A stretch of DNA of 13,986 nucleotides, taken from assembly GCA_049687495.1 (NCBI GenBank), contig JBAVJB010000081.1, positions 1 to 13,986 on the forward strand. Direction: 5' to 3'. The position numbers and the translations under genes were made by a program. The notes beneath the pieces were generated by a model. It was not told the DNA's origin and searched no databases. It worked only from the letters and a program-made list of their open reading frames with translations. The stretch comes from Salinimicrobium sp049687495. Its GTDB lineage: Bacteria > Bacteroidota > Bacteroidia > Flavobacteriales > Flavobacteriaceae. Positions 11,843-13,986 of this stretch are shown here, piece after piece (the stretch's first letter is position 1; every line of letters starts with the position of its first letter).

Positions 11843-13986
11843 ATGCAAAACAACACGCTCATGAGTGCTTTAAAAAAAGCAGGAACAGGATTCCTGATGT
11901 TGCTTTTTTTAAGTTTCTCTTTAGTTACTCAGGCTCAGGATAGCCGGCTCACCGTCAGGGGAAAAGTATTTGACGACACAGGAATGCCGCTTCCCGGAGC
12001 GAGTATTGTGGAGGAAGGTACTACCAACGGGGTGGTAACCGACTTTGACGGAAACTTTGAGATCAAGGTTTCCAGCCCGGCTGCCGAACTCAGTATCAGC
12101 TACCTAGGCTATCAAAGCCAGACAGTACAGGCCACAGATCAATTTCTGGAGATCAAATTATTACCTGACACCGCTGCCCTTGAGGAAGTAGTGATCATCG
12201 GGTACGGGGAATCCAGGCAAAAAGATCTTACCGGATCCATTTCCGCAGTTGACCTGGACGACCTTCAGAAGCAACCTGCCGCTAACATTGGAGATGCGCT
12301 GCAGGGCCGTGCCGCAGGGGTTCGCGTGATCACTTCAGGCCAACCGGGTGCCAACCCTACCATCAGGATCAGGGGTACAGGAACCATCAACAACAACGAT
12401 CCATTGGTCGTGGTTGATGGAGTACCATTAAATGGAGGCCTTAACCAGGTGAACATGAACGATGTGGCTTCGATGCAAGTATTAAAAGATGCTTCAGCTA
12501 CAGCCATTTACGGGGCGCGAGGTGCAAACGGGGTCGTGATCATTACCACCAAAAGAGGAGACAAAAGTGCAGGCGGACAATTGAACGTCGAAGCTTTTTC
12601 AGCCATCCAGACCACTACAGACAATATTAATGTGCTAAACGCACAACAGTTTGCCACGCTCAACAACGAGATGCTGGTGAATGCCGGCTATACTCCTAAC
12701 CCTGCTTTTGCAGATCCAATAGCTCTTGGAAGAGGAACTGACTGGCTCGACGCTTTCTTTACTGAAGGTAAACAGAACAGCCTTACCATGTCTTACAGCA
12801 ATTCGGGTGAAAAGACCAACCTTTACACCTCTTTGAACGTGTTTGACCAGGATGGAGTTGTGCTCAACACAAATTATACCCGCTATATCCTTCAGTTCAA
12901 CAGCGATACTGAAATTTCTGACAACATCAGATTCGGTAACAGTTTAAAACTGAACCATGACATTAAAGAGAACGGCGAAACCAACATTCAGAATGCGCTG
13001 CTTTCTTTGCCTACGCAGCCTATCTTCCGCGAAAATGGAAATTACTCAGGGCCGATCGGGCAGCCAATCTATTCAGGAGATGTTGAAAACCCAATTGGAA
13101 AAGCGAATATTGTAGACAATTCTACAAAAGGATACAACATCCAGGGTTCGATCTTTGGTGAAATCGACCTTTTTGACAAGCTTACTTTCAAGAGTTTTGG
13201 TGGCGCCGAAGCCAACTTCTGGTACGGCCGCACCTGGGCACCTGCTTACAGCTGGGATGCCGACGTGCAACCAGATGCTTACCTGTCTGAAAATTCAAAT
13301 CGAAGCATTACCCTGCTTTGGGACAACACGCTTACCTATAAGAAGGAATTCGAAGACTTCAGCAGCATTACCGGTGTTGTTGGTACCAGTGCGCAAGAGA
13401 ACGAATTCAAGTTCATGAGCGGTTCGATTCAGAACTTTCCAAGTGAACTTACCCAGCAGCTCAGCAACGGGATCGACCAGACCGTTTTGAACGGAAGTGG
13501 TTCTGAATGGGCACTTTTCTCATATTTCGCAAGGATTCAGGGAGATTATCAGGACAAGTACTATTTGACGGCTACTGTGCGTCGCGACGGTTCTTCCCGC
13601 TTTGGGGAAGGCAATAAATACGGGACTTTTCCTTCTGCTTCCGCAGCCTGGAGGATCTCTGAAGAAGACTTTTTTGAAGAATCCAATGTCGTTCAGGATC
13701 TTAAGTTGAGACTTGGTTATGGGATAACAGGTAACCAGGAAATTGGGAACTACTCCTTCTCCTCTGCCTACAATACCAACCTATATAACTTCAACGGTAA
13801 TTTCGTAACTGCGGCGGTACCAACAGTATTGCCAAACAGGAATGTGAAGTGGGAATCCCAGGAGCAGTACAACATCGGGGTGGACGCGAGTCTCTTTGGA
13901 AGAGCTGTTGATGTTACTGTCGACCTCTATCGCAAGGACACCAAAGACATGCTGGTTCCACAATCGGTACCGGTAACTTCAGGATA
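11843..13986 (+). CDS. SusC/RagA-type TonB-dependent outer-membrane transporter, 3' end cut by the window
   Basis: An open frame of 714 codons runs from ATG 11843 to the window end without a stop; full SusC proteins have about 950-1100 residues. A signal peptide (residues 1-32, ending near TQAQ) is followed by a carboxypeptidase-regulatory-like beta domain (36-108, with PLPGASIVEEGTTNGVVTDFDG), a TonB-box-like segment EEVVIIGYG (114-122) and a plug domain (about 128-240). The plug contains the family sequences LQGRAAGVRV, IRIRGTGTINNNDPLVVVDG and KDASATAIYGARGANGVVIIT. The beta-barrel starts after about residue 245. No STN domain is present, so signalling to an anti-sigma factor is unlikely. 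With SusD it should import alpha-glucan oligosaccharides for the GH97 enzyme; substrate is inferred from neighbours. ATG 11861 is a possible later start. Confidence 0.95.
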   Translation, partial: MQNNTLMSALKKAGTGFLMLLFLSFSLVTQAQDSRLTVRGKVFDDTGMPLPGASIVEEGTTNGVVTDFDGNFEIKVSSPAAELSISYLGYQSQTVQATDQFLEIKLLPDTAALEEVVIIGYGESRQKDLTGSISAVDLDDLQKQPAANIGDALQGRAAGVRVITSGQPGANPTIRIRGTGTINNNDPLVVVDGVPLNGGLNQVNMNDVASMQVLKDASATAIYGARGANGVVIITTKRGDKSAGGQLNVEAFSAIQTTTDNINVLNAQQFATLNNEMLVNAGYTPNPAFADPIALGRGTDWLDAFFTEGKQNSLTMSYSNSGEKTNLYTSLNVFDQDGVVLNTNYTRYILQFNSDTEISDNIRFGNSLKLNHDIKENGETNIQNALLSLPTQPIFRENGNYSGPIGQPIYSGDVENPIGKANIVDNSTKGYNIQGSIFGEIDLFDKLTFKSFGGAEANFWYGRTWAPAYSWDADVQPDAYLSENSNRSITLLWDNTLTYKKEFEDFSSITGVVGTSAQENEFKFMSGSIQNFPSELTQQLSNGIDQTVLNGSGSEWALFSYFARIQGDYQDKYYLTATVRRDGSSRFGEGNKYGTFPSASAAWRISEEDFFEESNVVQDLKLRLGYGITGNQEIGNYSFSSAYNTNLYNFNGNFVTAAVPTVLPNRNVKWESQEQYNIGVDASLFGRAVDVTVDLYRKDTKDMLVPQSVPVTSG

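Overview
The window looks like an ordinary chromosomal segment of a marine or soil-type Flavobacteriaceae (phylum Bacteroidetes). The reasons are the SusC-type TonB-dependent transporter, a GH97 glucosidase, a SusR-like transmembrane regulator, promoters of the Bacteroidetes form (TAnnTTTG at -7), AT-rich start regions without clear Shine-Dalgarno sites, and many short lipoproteins and signal peptides. I saw no tRNA, rRNA, CRISPR array, transposase or phage gene. No intergenic stretch exceeds 300 bases.

Left part (1-1581). A partial minus-strand gene with a signal peptide diverges from a c-type cytochrome lipoprotein. The lipoprotein joins a class I haem domain to a DUF3365/Tll0287-like haem domain. 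A 52-residue single-pass membrane protein follows it, below usual annotation size.

NAD block (1707-4754). An Rrf2-family regulator with three cysteines placed as in Fe-S sensors is followed at once by nadA (quinolinate synthase, itself a 4Fe-4S enzyme) and nadB (L-aspartate oxidase), as one operon. Together NadB and NadA make quinolinate from aspartate and dihydroxyacetone phosphate. nadA appears to start with TTG inside a hairpin.

Minus-strand envelope block (4843-6208). A HlyIII/PAQR membrane protein, a periplasmic rhodanese and a DUF202 membrane protein lie head to tail, convergent with nadB. Two plus-strand membrane proteins of unknown function follow (6415-7473).

Glycan-utilisation block (7539-13986). 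A periplasmic SusB-like inverting GH97 alpha-glucosidase ends in a strong intrinsic terminator. Then come a SusR-like regulator (TPR, membrane helix, coiled coil, LuxR-like HTH) and the first 714 codons of a SusC-type transporter, cut by the window edge. This is the left end of an alpha-glucan (starch/maltodextrin) utilisation locus; susD is expected just downstream. A perfect 14-bp palindrome overlaps the predicted -33 element of susC.

The clearest structure not explained by genes is a dispersed palindrome with core CAAAAATGNCATTTTTG, present five times between genes. In two copies the flanking arms differ in sequence but remain complementary. I found no convincing wholly new multi-gene system. 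The best leads are this palindrome family, the Rrf2-nadA-nadB linkage with its hairpin-embedded start, and the susC operator.
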